Positions 25,047 through 36,645 of a stretch of 64,000 nucleotides of DNA are shown piece by piece. Both the position numbers and the translations under genes were made by a program. This DNA comes from Prunella strophiata (taxonomy: Eukaryota; Chordata; Aves; Passeriformes; Prunellidae): contig JAZBQD010000026.1 of assembly GCA_036583965.1 (NCBI GenBank), positions 2,291,400 through 2,355,399 on the forward strand, written 5' to 3'. How positions within the stretch are numbered: position 1 is the stretch's first letter; the number at the start of each line of letters is the position of its first letter. The notes beneath the pieces are model-generated. The model did not search any database and was not told the DNA's origin. It worked only from the letters and a program-made list of their open reading frames with translations.

Positions 25047-28000
25047 ATCAGCACCAGACCCTGTTGATGATTAAGCACCAGTTCAAACACCCTGTGCAGA
25101 AGAAAAAGAACTGTAAGGAGCACATGGTTCTTAGCTCAACACTGTACAGGGACATAAACTATAACCTGAATGTAAATCCTGAAACACAACTTTGTGCTGC
25201 CTAAACCAGCCATAAATTGTGATGCTGAGCAATCAAGCCTTTCAAAAATTCACTCTTTCAAACCAGAACCCCCTTGGACACCCAGTGGCCTGCCCAGGCT
25301 CCCATCCACCTCCCAAAAGGCTGCTGCTGGTAAACTGCTGATGAGGCACTGCTCAAACCCAGCAAGCAGCAGGCAAGGAATGAGCACAAATGAAGCAAGG
25401 AAACAGTCACAATACACAAAACTCCTCTTCCTGCAGTACAAACTCTCTCCACCAAACGATAAGCTAACCAGACAAATAAGACAATTAAGGAAGTGAAGGT
25501 TACTGGGTCAGGACAGATTATTTGTTCTGCAGGAGATTTGGGCTGAGGGGTTCCTCTGCATTTGCCATGCCTGGCTGGGCTAACACCACGTGGCTCCTCA
25601 TCAACCCATGGGCCAGCAATGGTCCTAAACTCCACTGTTAGCCATTAGCCATGCTGCTTGTGTCAGAGCCAGCTGAACTCCTGCACAAGCTGGCACTGAA
25701 TGCTCCATCTACTCCAGAATGAATCTCTCTCTCTCACACACAAGTCACTGCATGGACAGGTGATTTTGATATAGGAGATTTTCTCAGAGGCAGGCATAAA
25801 CAAAGCATGGGAAATTATTGTGTGCTGCTCCCTACGAAGCCAGTGGTGTCAGGGAGATTGGGGTTTGCTGGTTTGCTTTAACATGAGCTGAAAAACTGTG
25901 GTCAGCAGCACTTTCCCTTCTGGTCTTCCCAAAAATTCCACCCATCTTGCCACATTAAAGGCAGAGCTGCCAATGAAGTTAACCTGTCCATGTAATGTTA
26001 GCAGTAACATTAAACAAAAAAACCCACATCACAACTTTTTGTAGCTAAAATCACCCCACTCCCCAACAGGTTTTTTTCATGCAAATGAGAATAGTGACCA
26101 CCCTGAAAAAGGCAATTTTCATTTTCCCCCCTCAAGGTTCAGAGAGAGCCAAGATTACTAATTGCTTCAGTCCCTGGAGCAATATGAAATAAGACCCAGC
26201 ATCCATCTGCATTACCACTGAAATACCAGCATGACCCTTAAATTCACGTTCAGAGTATTAAAACATGACCTTGCAAGGCTACCAGAAAAAAATGCTGCTT
26301 GCTGGCCAAAGAGACACCAGATTCCCTCTGTACTGGTTAAATTCCCAGCCACCCTCCTCACTTCCCATGAAGGCAGTTCAGTATTTCTCTGAAGTTATTC
26401 AACAACTGTGAAGGTCAAGTATTGTCCTGACTGGGCAGTCACAAACAAACCCACCTTTCATATCCATCTGTGCTTCAGCCACCAAGTAAAACCCCAACCA
26501 GAGGGGGAAAAGGACAGGAAATTAGGAGCAAAGGGTCCACACCTGCTCTCCAGAGCACAGCTGATGCTTGCAGAGGGCTTAGCTGACCCAGTCAGGGACC
26601 TGAAAATTGGGGCCAATGCAGTGGATGGGAAAGAACTATTTTTTTTTTTTTCCCATGTGTAAAACTCATAGTTTCAGCTAAAATACAAGAAATTAAAAAA
26701 GAGCTTCAGTGGCACTTCTGAAGAATAAAAAAAAAAAAAAAAAAGGCTTTGGAAGCTTTAGATTTGAAGCTTCACAAGCTTCTTATGAAAAATGCAAGCT
26801 TTGAAAAACTTCTGAAGAATTAATATTCTTACTTTGGGCTCTTCTACTGCCAACGGACTACGGATGCTGTAACTAATAAAAAATAATTAATGCCAATAAA
26901 CAGGCCCTTCATAAGGCTTCAGCTTCTCTCCTCCATCAAAGACTCATCTCATTCATTGGGACATTGTACAGGAAACAAAATTCACCCACAGAACTTGTCT
27001 TTCCCACGTTTGGTTCCCCTGTGCTGTAACTCACAATTAAAATCCTCCCGAGTGCGAGGAAAGGAATCTGATTTTTTTTAATAAGGACACAGCTCCAAAA
27101 GCAGCTCCAGAGCATGGCAGAGACCTCACCTGGAATGGAACTGGGAAAGAGCTGGGAATTGTGCCCAAGCCCTCCCCAGGACCCAGGTCTCACGCTGGGA
27201 GTGAAACAACCAAGGAGTTCTCAGGAGTGCTCTGAGCACCCCAAGCCACGTCCTGGCACTCCTGAGAGTCCTGCAAGATCCACAAGAGCTCATTTCCTGA
27301 CAAGAGCTCATTTCCTGACAACCTCCATCTGACTGTCCAAATACCCTCAAAAATCTAAGGGTCTCATTGCAGCACCACCTCCTCAGCAGTTTCAGCACGT
27401 CAGGAAAAGGACAGTGACAATGTTGGGGTTTGGTACATGAGGAGCTCCCTACCCCAGGGGAGAGCAGAGGCAGAAACACCTCAGCTGTTTGGGGTTATTT
27501 TAGCAATCCTGCCTCTCCTCTCTCCAAGGGCCTTGGAGCAGCATGGAACAGCTCCAGACACCAGCAGGGAACACCACAGAGCAGGAAGGGACCCTCACAC
27601 CAAACCCACCACGAGGAGTCCCTTCTGCACAACAGAAACCCCCAGAAGCAAGAGAAGGAAGCTGATAAATTGGCAAAAAAACCCAAACTGGTGCCAAGGC
27701 CAGGCCTACAAGCTCTGCTGCTCCTGCCAGCCCCAGTGACACACCAGAGCCTGGCACTGCAACACCACTCAAGGGGACACCACCAGTCAGACCTCAAGCT
27801 CCCTTTTAAGACAGAGGCACTCGTGGTGTGATACCTAAGGAAAACAACAGCCACTGGCAGAGACTACAGAGATCACAGTCCTGGTAGCGACAATTCAAAA
27901 AGGTGTTAAACTGATGGGGTAAATTAATTAGCTGGGGTCCAAGCAGAAGCAATGCTGTTGGGCCAGCAGACTGTGGTTCCACCTTCCCAGCAGGGAGCAA

Positions 28001-31000
28001 CACCAGTAAATCAAGGCAAGCAGACTGATCAGAAGCTTCTAGTGACACATCCACCCAGATTCTGAAGATGCAGCACAAAACAAAGATGTATAAGATCAGT
28101 GAAAAGCAACAATTAGCCAGCAGAATTCTCCATCATGGGAGACTATCGAGACAAGAGCTTGGATAAATTAAGCAAATCAGTTATCTCGTAGTCAAAGCTT
28201 TTTTAAAGGCAAACAAGACTGCAAATATGAGCTCAGACTGCTGGGCATAAATCACCTCCTGAATGCTTAAGGGTTAGAAGAAAAAACTGCCCAGGGACAA
28301 CACCCCCAGCACTGCCCACTCCCAGATCCCCGTGCAGCTCCTCCAGCTGAGCTGGCACAGACCCTGCCTGTGACTGGAGGGCACTGGGCCACGTCCCTGG
28401 ATTATTCACAGGGCTGACGTAGCCATGCAGACACAGATCCACCTCATCCCTGTCACTCTTTGGAGGCTGCATAATCATAGCTCAGCCCATGCCAGAGCAA
28501 CATGAGGAACACCTTCTGTACAGAAGAAATTCTCAAGATTTAAAGTTTTAACACAAGCTAACAAACGCCAGGGATGAAAGAAATCCTGGGATGAAAGATC
28601 TCCATGACACCTGCTTTGAATAAAAAGACATTGCTACAAAAATATCACAGACCTGCTGGTCTAGAGCCTTTGCTTCTTGTCATTCCCCAGACATCAATTT
28701 GCAATAGAGGCACACAAAAGCAGCATTACACAGATTACATGCTACTCCCCTGAACTGCAAACAAAATCCACCCAGCACTACCACCCGAGTCCAAAGCATC
28801 ACGGCACCAAACCACTGCCCTGGCTGCTCCTAGGACAATTTGCTAAGGATAAGGGTTCAACACTCATTTGCAGAGCTGAGGGCTCCTCCCACAAGCTTCC
28901 CTCTGTCTCAGCTTTCCCAAACACTCCCCATTTCTCCTCGTGTCCACGGGCAGGTCAGCAGTGCTGCCAGCCCTCAGCACTGGCAGCAGGACAGGTTTTA
29001 TACTCAATTCCTGCATCCTTCAGGCAAACCCCCACACCTGGATGCTCAAAGCAGAACATCACTTTCAGCATCTGTAACTTCACTGCTTTCTACACGACTC
29101 AACACATGGCAGTTATTTAATTTTGGTTGTAACAGCACCCAGGAGCCCTAAAATCAAAAAAACAAAAGGCTGAGATCCCATCATGACTCTCACACCACAT
29201 ACAGGTAAGAAATCAGGTGGGTCCTTGTGCTGGAACAGCTCAGACCCCTGCACAGGTGACAGGTGACTCTAGGGGTGTGCACGACCAGCTCAGAGAAAAG
29301 AGGGAAGAGCAAGGTACCAACAAAACATGGTTTGCTCAGCTTTATGCCACATGGCTCATTTACTCACTGCTGGCAGCATCCACAAAATCAGGCTCGTCAA
29401 GCACCTGACTGCATGCACAGGTAATGATTATAAAGCCAACTCAAGCGGGGCTAAAAGTACACAAAGATCTAGCGTAAAAATAAAAAAGTGCAATCCTCTC
29501 CCAGGTGGAAAACAGGACTTTGAACGTAACAGGTGGATTACATAACAATTATTTCGCTCCCAATTCTCAAAATATATATATTTTTTAATACCCTCACAGA
29601 CCAAAAGCTGTCATTACTGAGAAGCAATAGCAATTTTACTCTGGTAAACAGTCAGCCTACCCAGCCTCTCTCAGGGCCAAACACAAACTCAGCAATGGCA
29701 GCATCAAAGAGCCCCCACACAAGGACCAGGGCAAGGCCTGGAGCATCCATGGCTCTCCTCCCTGGATTCTGCCCAAGGAAAAGATTATTTCCTAATGCTG
29801 CTTTTTGTTTGCAACGGGGCATAAACTTCAAGGGGATGGTTCACTGCTGTGCTGGGGGAAAGCAGCACGGTTGGGTTGCTGCTACAATGGAAAAGCCCTA
29901 ATATCCAAAAAATGCTCCTCACATTGATGGCTGGGTCCCACACCCAGGATCCAACCTGAGCCAGACCCCTTTGTCTGGGAACGCTTTCTCCCCAAGCCTG
30001 GGGCCTTCTTGGTCCTGCAAGCACATTTGAGTCTTTTCATAGGTTTCTTTGCAGAGCCAGGAGAAAGATACACACGTGACCCATCACAAAAACATCCACG
30101 AGGTCCTCAGCATCTCAAAAGAGAAGGACACCAGCGAGGCACTGCCCCACACAGACGTACTCCCTGTCCCAGCCACGGAAGTTAAAACCCACTGGCCACA
30201 ACCTCTTCTCTTTTTTTCAATCTGAAAGAGACTCCTCAGCATTCAGAACTCAACGTTTAAGTGGGCTGCCAGAGCCTCGCCTCCAAAAGGCAACAGCAAC
30301 ACAAAAAAAAAAGGGAAAAACAAACCCACAAAAATCCCCCCTCCCCACCCCCAAAGCTGAGCAGAGGGCGAGGAGCAGAGGGGGAAAGGGGGACGAGGCA
30401 CACGGGGAAGGCGGCCGGGTGCTCCCCTTTTCTGCCTCCCTTTTATTCCTGCTGAGTGTAGTAACACTTGAACTGGCTCTCTTTATTTGCAGCCGGATAC
30501 GCGCTTTCAAAGATACTGTACCACTGTGTAGGCCAAGCAGGGACTCTCTTTCTTCCCTCGGTTAGGGCTTTTGGGAAAATAATTATTCACCAGAACTGCC
30601 ATCGTGAACAGAGCAAGCTAAATCAATGTAGCTTTGTATGGGCCATTGCCACTGCAAAGCAAATACTCCATCAAGACATGGATCAGTGAGAATTTTATCA
30701 CTAGGAATCCTTATGCACATCTTTGTGTATTTTTAATATCCACCTTATCCTTCCCCACGCTCCTGCACCCCACCCTCCCCACGGATTTGTCTTGTGTCAC
30801 TGGCAGCTATGGGGCTTGCCCATGAGATTCACATCAGAAAAAACGTCTTAAATACACAGGTTTATTCTCCTTAAAAAAATTATAATAAAGCATTGGTGCA
30901 GAAGCAGATTTATTCACTGAACAGGTTGATTTATTTAACAGACTTGACATATATCAAAACCTACTATAGGCTTACATAATTGTTATCCATTTAGCAGGTC

Positions 31001-31199
31001 TGGTTCTTTTGTCAAGTATTTGTTTTTCAAAAGTGATTCACTAAAGACTGCTGCCTTCTGCACAGCTCGCATACCTTAACAAATGCAGTCTTGCATGGGG
31101 TATTAGCTGGAGTGACTTTAAATTGCATCCTACCTGCTTGAGCGCTGCCGCTATTTTTTTAGGTTCTGTATTATTCCTTTACTAAACCACACGCACACC
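25047..31199. other. Non-coding stretch left of the CpG island
   Basis: No supported exon. Contains A-tracts at about 26,727 and 31,200, a T-tract at 26,639 and an 18-bp tandem duplication at 27,287-27,322. ORFs near 27.4-27.8 and 28.7-29.1 kb have no recognisable domain. Confidence 0.5.
27287..27322. repeat. 18-bp tandem duplication
   Basis: Two adjacent identical copies of agagctcatttcctgaca. Confidence 0.9.
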
Positions 31200-31223
31200 A
31201 AAAAAAAAAAAAAAAAAAAAAAA
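31200..31223. repeat. Poly(A) tract at CpG-island edge
   Basis: About 23 consecutive A directly left of the GC-rich region. Confidence 0.9.
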
Positions 31224-31999
31224 TTTAAAACAGCAAAGCAAGAGGCAGGAGCGTGTGTAGAGGCACACCGAGCCCCGCTGGCAGCAGCGTGCGCCGCGGG
31301 CTCGGTGTTACCGCAGTACCACGCCGCTCCAGCGATGCCAGCAGGTACCTCCGGCGCGGCACAGCCGAGTACCAGGATGTTGATGGCTGCACAGAGGTTT
31401 CGGGGCCGGCGCGGGGCAGGGGGGACGAGCAAACCGCCGGGCGGAAACGAGGGGGAAAACCTCCGCGAGGATTTAAGCACCACGGAGCCGTTTTGTTTTC
31501 CCGCAAGAGGCTCATTGAGGCCTCGGCTCGCACAGGCGCACCGCTCCCTCCGGCCTCACGCATCCACCCACGGCTCCCGCACACGCACCCATCCTGCGCG
31601 GGCTGCCCCGCGGCAGGCGGAACGCGGCGCAGCATCACCGCCGGCACCCCGACCGCCTCGGCGGCCACCGCCGGTCCCCCACGGCTTGTTTGGGTTCATC
31701 TACCGCGCCGTGCATCGCTCGCTCGCCTCGGGGCCGAGGAAGGATTTCGTTCCGCCCCCCCCCGCTCCAGCATCCTCCTGGCACACACACACCGGGCACA
31801 TCCCGGGGCTCGGGGATGGCAGCGCCCGGGTGCCGACCGCACGGACCCGGCGCTCCGCCGCCCGCCAGACAGATGGTTAATTACATTCACAGCCGCATTT
31901 TGCGCTGGGATAGAGTTTCAGACAATGAGCCAGTTTTATTTGATTAGCCAGTTCTCTAGTTTAATGCGCGCGGTGACAGCTACTCCCAGGGCTGGGGCT

Positions 32000-32025
32000 T
32001 TTTTTTTTTTTTTTTTTTTTTTTTT
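32000..32025. repeat. Poly(T) tract inside CpG island
   Basis: About 26 consecutive T interrupting the GC-rich region. Confidence 0.9.
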
Positions 32026-32380
32026 CCCTTAAATAAAAATAAAAATCCCATCCCCCCTCCTTCATTATGTTTTTGTTCTGGCCGAGGCTGAAGTAAGCGC
32101 GGCCCCCGCGGCCGCCGGGGGGCCCGGCGGGGCGGCGCCCCCGCCCCGCGCTGCACCTGCCCGGGGGGGGCACACGGCGCCAAGTTGCCGCCCCCCCCCG
32201 TCACCTCAGACCACCCTCGCACACACGCACACCCCGCAACTTCCCCGCAGGCCTCCGCGCAGGCCGGCGCTGCCATCAGCATCCCCTCCTCCTCCTCCTC
32301 CTCCTCCTCCTCCCCGCTGCCCCCGCGGTGTGCCGGCGCGGGAGGGGGGGTGCGTGTGGCCGAAGCTCCGCCGCGGCGGG

Positions 32381-32387
32381 ACTCACC
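32381..32387 (-). promoter_or_regulatory. Consensus splice donor, minus strand (end of putative first exon)
   Basis: The minus strand reads CCGAG|GTGAGTCC. The last exon base is 32,387 and the intron begins at 32,386. It matches the vertebrate 5' splice-site consensus almost fully. Inside a CpG island this suggests a first exon transcribed leftwards. The start of the exon is not defined. Confidence 0.5.
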
Positions 32388-32844
32388 TCGGCGCGGGGCC
32401 CGCGATGGAGCGGGGGTCCCCCGCCCGCCGGGCGCTGCCGGTGCTGCGGCTCAGCGCTGCTCCATGCGCCCGGGGCCCGGCGCGCGCAGGTGGACGCGCC
32501 CGCCCCCGGCCCCCGCCTCCCGCCGCCGGCCCCCGCCCCTTCCCCCGCCGCCGCCGCCGCCGCCCCACGGACGGGCCCCCCGGCCCCGCGCTCCCTGCGC
32601 AGGGACGGGCGGAGCGCGGGAGGGACGATGGGGGGCGGCGGCTCCCGCCTCGCCCCGCCGCCGCTGCCTCCTCCTCCTCCTCCTCCTCGCCGCCGCCGCC
32701 CCCCCAGGCCTGCGCCCATTCAGGAGGTGCCGGGCAGCGCCGCCGCTGCCATTGTTCGCCGGGAGCGGGACCCGCGCCCGCCCGCTGCCCGCTCCGCGCA
32801 GCCCGGCCCGGCCCCGCGGGAGCGCGCACCGCGCCCGCCCCGGC

Positions 32845-32852
32845 CATAAAGG
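32845..32852 (+). promoter_or_regulatory. TATA-like element in CpG island
   Basis: CATAAAGG on the plus strand within otherwise CpG-rich sequence. It could support a divergent plus-strand transcript starting about 30 bp to the right. Weak evidence on its own. Confidence 0.25.
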
Positions 32853-33050
32853 GCGCGCGGCCGGGCCCGGGCAGGTGCCGAGCGCTCGGCCGGGGACAGC
32901 GGGCACGGGAACGGTCGGGGGAAGGACGGACGGGCCGGGCCGGCGGGGAGGGGACAATGGGCCGAGCCGGTGTCACCCCCCGGCACGGCTCGGCCCGAGC
33001 CCGGGAGGGGAACTCGCTCCCAGCGCTGTCCATCCGGCTTGATTCTCCAT

Positions 33051-33712
33051 AGTGGATATGGGAATCTCCTTAGGGCTTACAGCGGCTTTTCTGATTTATT
33101 TTCATGACCGCGTTATTAATAACAGCGTCTAAAACTGTGCTTTACCTTCAGACGCCCATTCCCGCGAGGAGGATGCCTCATCTCAGGATGGCCGAGGACT
33201 TGCCGAGGTGCCGGGCAGGGACGCACCAGGCGCTGCCTTTTGCCGAGCAGGAGAGCGACAAACAGTCAAGGCAGGAGCCAGCATCTCCAGAGTCCCTGAG
33301 CCGATGACACCCTCCCCTTCCCGCAGGACCCCCTGTGTCCCTGTGGCACCCTCACATGTGCACCGCGGCCGGAGCTTCTGCACCAGCGACTGCAGGAAAC
33401 TTCTCTTATTTCATCTCCTGGCTCAACAGAACGGTTTAGCAAACAGAAGGCAAACCAGACACACCTATTAGCCTTCAGGTTTATTTAAGTTCACTGTGAT
33501 ATTTAAAAGAGGTTTCTAGTCTTAAGTTATCGCTTGAGTTGCTTTTTCATCTTAAACAACTCATACAGGCTAAAAATTGATTAGCTAATTCTGTGGCTAA
33601 AATATTCAAGTATCAAGCACTTTAGTCCTTGTTCCCACAGCATCAGAGACCCCCATCCATGCAGTACTAAAATAAGAACATATGACAATACATGGAATGC
33701 TCTCTGAATTCG
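33051..33712. other. Right shoulder of the CpG island and flanking non-coding DNA
   Basis: CpG density falls quickly after about 33,400. No exon with splice context recognised. Confidence 0.5.
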
Positions 33713-33950
33713 GAGCACTTTACACATGAACCTTCAGCACTGCAAAATAAGGATCTAATCTCATTTTTTCTTCATTAACAGCAGTACCCAGGACCAGGAC
33801 ACGCCATACATCACATGTGAATAAATTATTTATTGCCACTGTGTCAGGACACATGCTTGAAGGGGTGCAGAAACAGACCAGCAGCAAATGACTTGCCCAA
33901 GGCCACAGAGTGAGGTGGTGTGTCAGTTTCTGGGATAGCACTTCCAGTCC
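33713..33950 (+). mobile_element. MIR-like (CORE-SINE) relic
   Basis: It carries gagcactttacacatgaa, then a diverged middle, then acttgcccaaggccacagag followed by tgaggtggtg. These are the order and spacing of landmarks in the 3' half of MIR-type SINEs, which are ancient in amniotes. No intact promoter boxes are visible. Confidence 0.5.
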
Positions 33951-36531
33951 TATCCCAAGTGATGGTTTTCCTCTCCAGCCTCACCACGTTGCTGTGGGAA
34001 TCACACACTCCAGTCCCTGTACCTTTGCACGTTTGTAATGCTGTGTTTTGTTTCACTGCCTCGTCATTTTCTTGGCAGAAAGATTGGAGCAATATAAATA
34101 AGTAATTAATCAGGGTCAGGTGAGATGGTGACAGCACACCTGGCAGTGCTCACTAAAATAAACACACAGGTGGATGGTGGTCATGAACTGCTTTCAAAAT
34201 GAGCTGGGGGCAGGTTTTGCCCTCAGCAGCCTCACACAGGGGCTGTGCCCTTGAAAAGTGCCACCAAAGGCACACAAGCACATTTGGCAGCTCTTCTGCT
34301 GAGGCACCTCCCAGGGCAGGAATAACATGGCCACAAGCACCTGGCAGGCTCACCCAGCTGCTGCCAGTGCCTTTGGGAAGGTGCCACACTGGAGCTGTGT
34401 GCTGGAGGTGATGGCAATCACCTGAGCATAATCACCAAGATAAGATTAGAGGTAAACCTGGGGAGGCCTTGGTGGAAATGAAAAGACACATTCAATTAAG
34501 TGAGCCTTGCACCTGGATCCAGTTTAGAAAGACAACCCAAATATTTATTTAAGTGCTGTATTTTAGAGGGAACACAAACACAAGTCTCAAAGATTATCCT
34601 TGGGGCTGTGAAACAATATCATGCCTTTAGTTCCACTTGCCCACACCACTCACTGAAGGTCCTTCAGTTACAGAACCACCACAAGAGTGACAGGCAGCAT
34701 GAAGTTCTGCACAGCATCTCAGGCAGTCTGAAAAATTAACAGTCTGTGCACTGTGATCTTCCCATGTACTGCCACAAACAGATGTGGAAGGGCACTGACA
34801 GGGCACCCTTGGCAGGGTGTTCATTTTCCAGGCTGTCAAATAGAGGCTCACAGGTGTGAGAACAAGGTGCTAGGAATGCTCCTTTTGGCAGGAAGGGATC
34901 CACAGCCCCTGAGCCAGGGGTGATTGTGCCCAGCCCAGCCCTGCCCCACAGGCCCTGCTGTTCTCCTGCCCCCCTGCAGCTCCACTGCTGCAGCCAGCAC
35001 TGTGAGCATGCACTGCAACCTGCACCACGGAGCAGATCAGACATCTACATCTGTCCCAGCCTTCCAGCTGTCTTCACACAGAATCCATGTGCCCAGACAT
35101 GGATATATGCCAGGATCCTCTGCCTGCTGGTCTCTCTAGGAAGCAGGAGTCAAAGAGAAAAGAACCTGGGTTATGAAGAGAGGCCAATTCCATGGTGGTT
35201 TCCAGGTCTCCAAGTGCCCATTTTCTATCATTCCTTATTCTCTGTATCATTTCTTCTTTTCCAGATTCATGGGAGCCTCACTGCAGCACACCCACTATGG
35301 GTCAAATCCTTATTTTTCTGTGGCCCAACTAATTTCTGCTATACACAGCCCCTCTGCTAAACCATCCCAGAGGCAGAGGTCCACCAGGGGATTCTGGTTT
35401 GCCCATGGCACAAGTAGAACACAAATGGGGTTTTCAGATCTCAAATCCTCCATTCTTGGGTGAGCCTGGCAAAGCATGGTTCAAGCAGAAAGCTGCCCAG
35501 ATGTTATGAACCTTACAAACTCAGAGAGAAAAGCAGCAGGGTGGCAGGAGACATCACGCCCCTATCCCACTCTAACACAAACAGCTGGAGAGGATTTCTT
35601 CCCCACTCTCTCAGACTTCCAGGAACAACTTCTGAAAAAGAGCAGTCTGACAGAGACCATTGGCAGAATGAGAAATACTCCAGGAGGCAGGATGGGGTTT
35701 TGAGTCATGAGGGTGAAGGATTCCCCCCTCTCCTCCCTCTTTCCTTCCCAGGTCCTGATGTGTGATTCAAAAGCAACAGTGTGCTGTGGGAAATAACACT
35801 GAGCCTGCAAACAGTGACTCCTTCTTACTGAGCCCAAAGCCATTCCTGGTGAAGAAAGCTGGAATCATGACCTGCACACTCTGAATTTCTCCTTTCCTCT
35901 CTGGCACACCTGTCCAGCCTTACAGCTTTGTCAGAAAACCATCCCAACCCACCCAACCCAACAGTCCAGGCTGAGCCCCCAGCTGCAGACAGACTCCCCC
36001 TGCATTCCTGGCTGTTTGCATCCCCCCCCCTGAGCACTGTCTCAGAGCAGCTGCAGGAGCAGAGCTGATGTTCAGTCCTCACCTGCTCTTTGCCCCCATG
36101 TCCCACACACACCCAGTAGATGCTCAAGGCCATCACTGACCTTGCAGCAAAGACAAATTTCCAACGTGCCTGACAGAGCTGGGGAAGGAGCGAAGGTGAG
36201 GAGGCTCCCAGAGGAGGTTCCAGGCTTCCCCATTCCTTGGCAGGCTCCTTGCTCCACCAAACACCCACAGACACCCAACCCTGCCTCGCAAGGCTAAAAA
36301 CCTCCTTATTCAAGTCAGGCACTTCCAGCAGGGTCACAGCCTCTGAGGCTCCCCTGGCCCCATTAAACTGTGCTGCTAACGGGCTCTGGGCCCCCCAAAT
36401 CTCTCCCTGCCTATTCCTTCATTTCTCCCACCTTCCTCCCATCATTTCAACTTTAGATTGTAAATCTTCCTTTAAATTGTGCATTTCTCTTACCGGTTTC
36501 CATGGCCAACACCTCCTCAGTGGTGCCTTCT
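33951..36531. other. Non-coding stretch
   Basis: No exon, RNA gene or mobile element recognised. ORFs near 34.9-35.4 and 35.8-36.3 kb lack domains or splice context. Confidence 0.5.
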
Positions 36532-36645
36532 GAAGGGAAGGGAAGGGAAGGGAAGGGAAGGGAAGGGAAGGGAAGGGAAGGGAAGGGAAGGGAAGGGAAG
36601 GGAAGGGAAGGGAAGGGAAAAGGGAAAGGGAAAAGGAAAGGAAAG
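36532..36645. repeat. AAGGG pentanucleotide array
   Basis: About 17 perfect copies of GAAGG/AAGGG to about 36,619, then interrupted AAAGGG and GGAAA units. The plus strand is pure purine. Open frames give Gly-Arg-Glu-Gly-Lys repeats and are artefacts. Confidence 0.96.

Larger units (their letters stand above)
31245..33050. promoter_or_regulatory. CpG island, probable promoter
   Basis: This is the only extended CpG-dense region in the window. The core at about 32,080-33,010 is very GC-rich with many CpGs, CCGCCC/GGGCGG boxes, CTC/GGA triplet runs (32,282-32,312 and 32,668-32,690) and long G or C runs. Such islands mark vertebrate promoters. A minus-strand consensus splice donor sits inside it at 32,387/32,386, and a plus-strand TATA-like CATAAAGG is at 32,845. 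Several long ORFs cross it in all frames, as expected of GC-rich DNA, and are not genes. By human gene order next to ABCB7 the minus-strand candidate is NEXMIF, which has non-coding first exons. That link is inference. Confidence 0.8.

Noticed and set aside
23438..25123. 561-codon minus-strand ORF rich in Ile, Tyr and Leu, resembling a membrane protein
   Set aside because: It is the translation of an A/T-only simple repeat; the low-complexity string has no other support.
30461..30500. Splice acceptor-like ttatttgcag on the plus strand
   Set aside because: Weak polypyrimidine tract and no open exon with a donor behind it.
1..31200. Coding exons of NEXMIF in the left half
   Set aside because: I looked for long conserved-looking exons on the minus strand and found none; only the promoter position fits, so I do not annotate the gene.
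31253..33052. Several ORFs of 150-290 codons over the CpG island
   Set aside because: Long ORFs arise by chance in very GC-rich DNA; Pro/Arg/Ala-rich peptides in many frames, with no conserved domain or start context.
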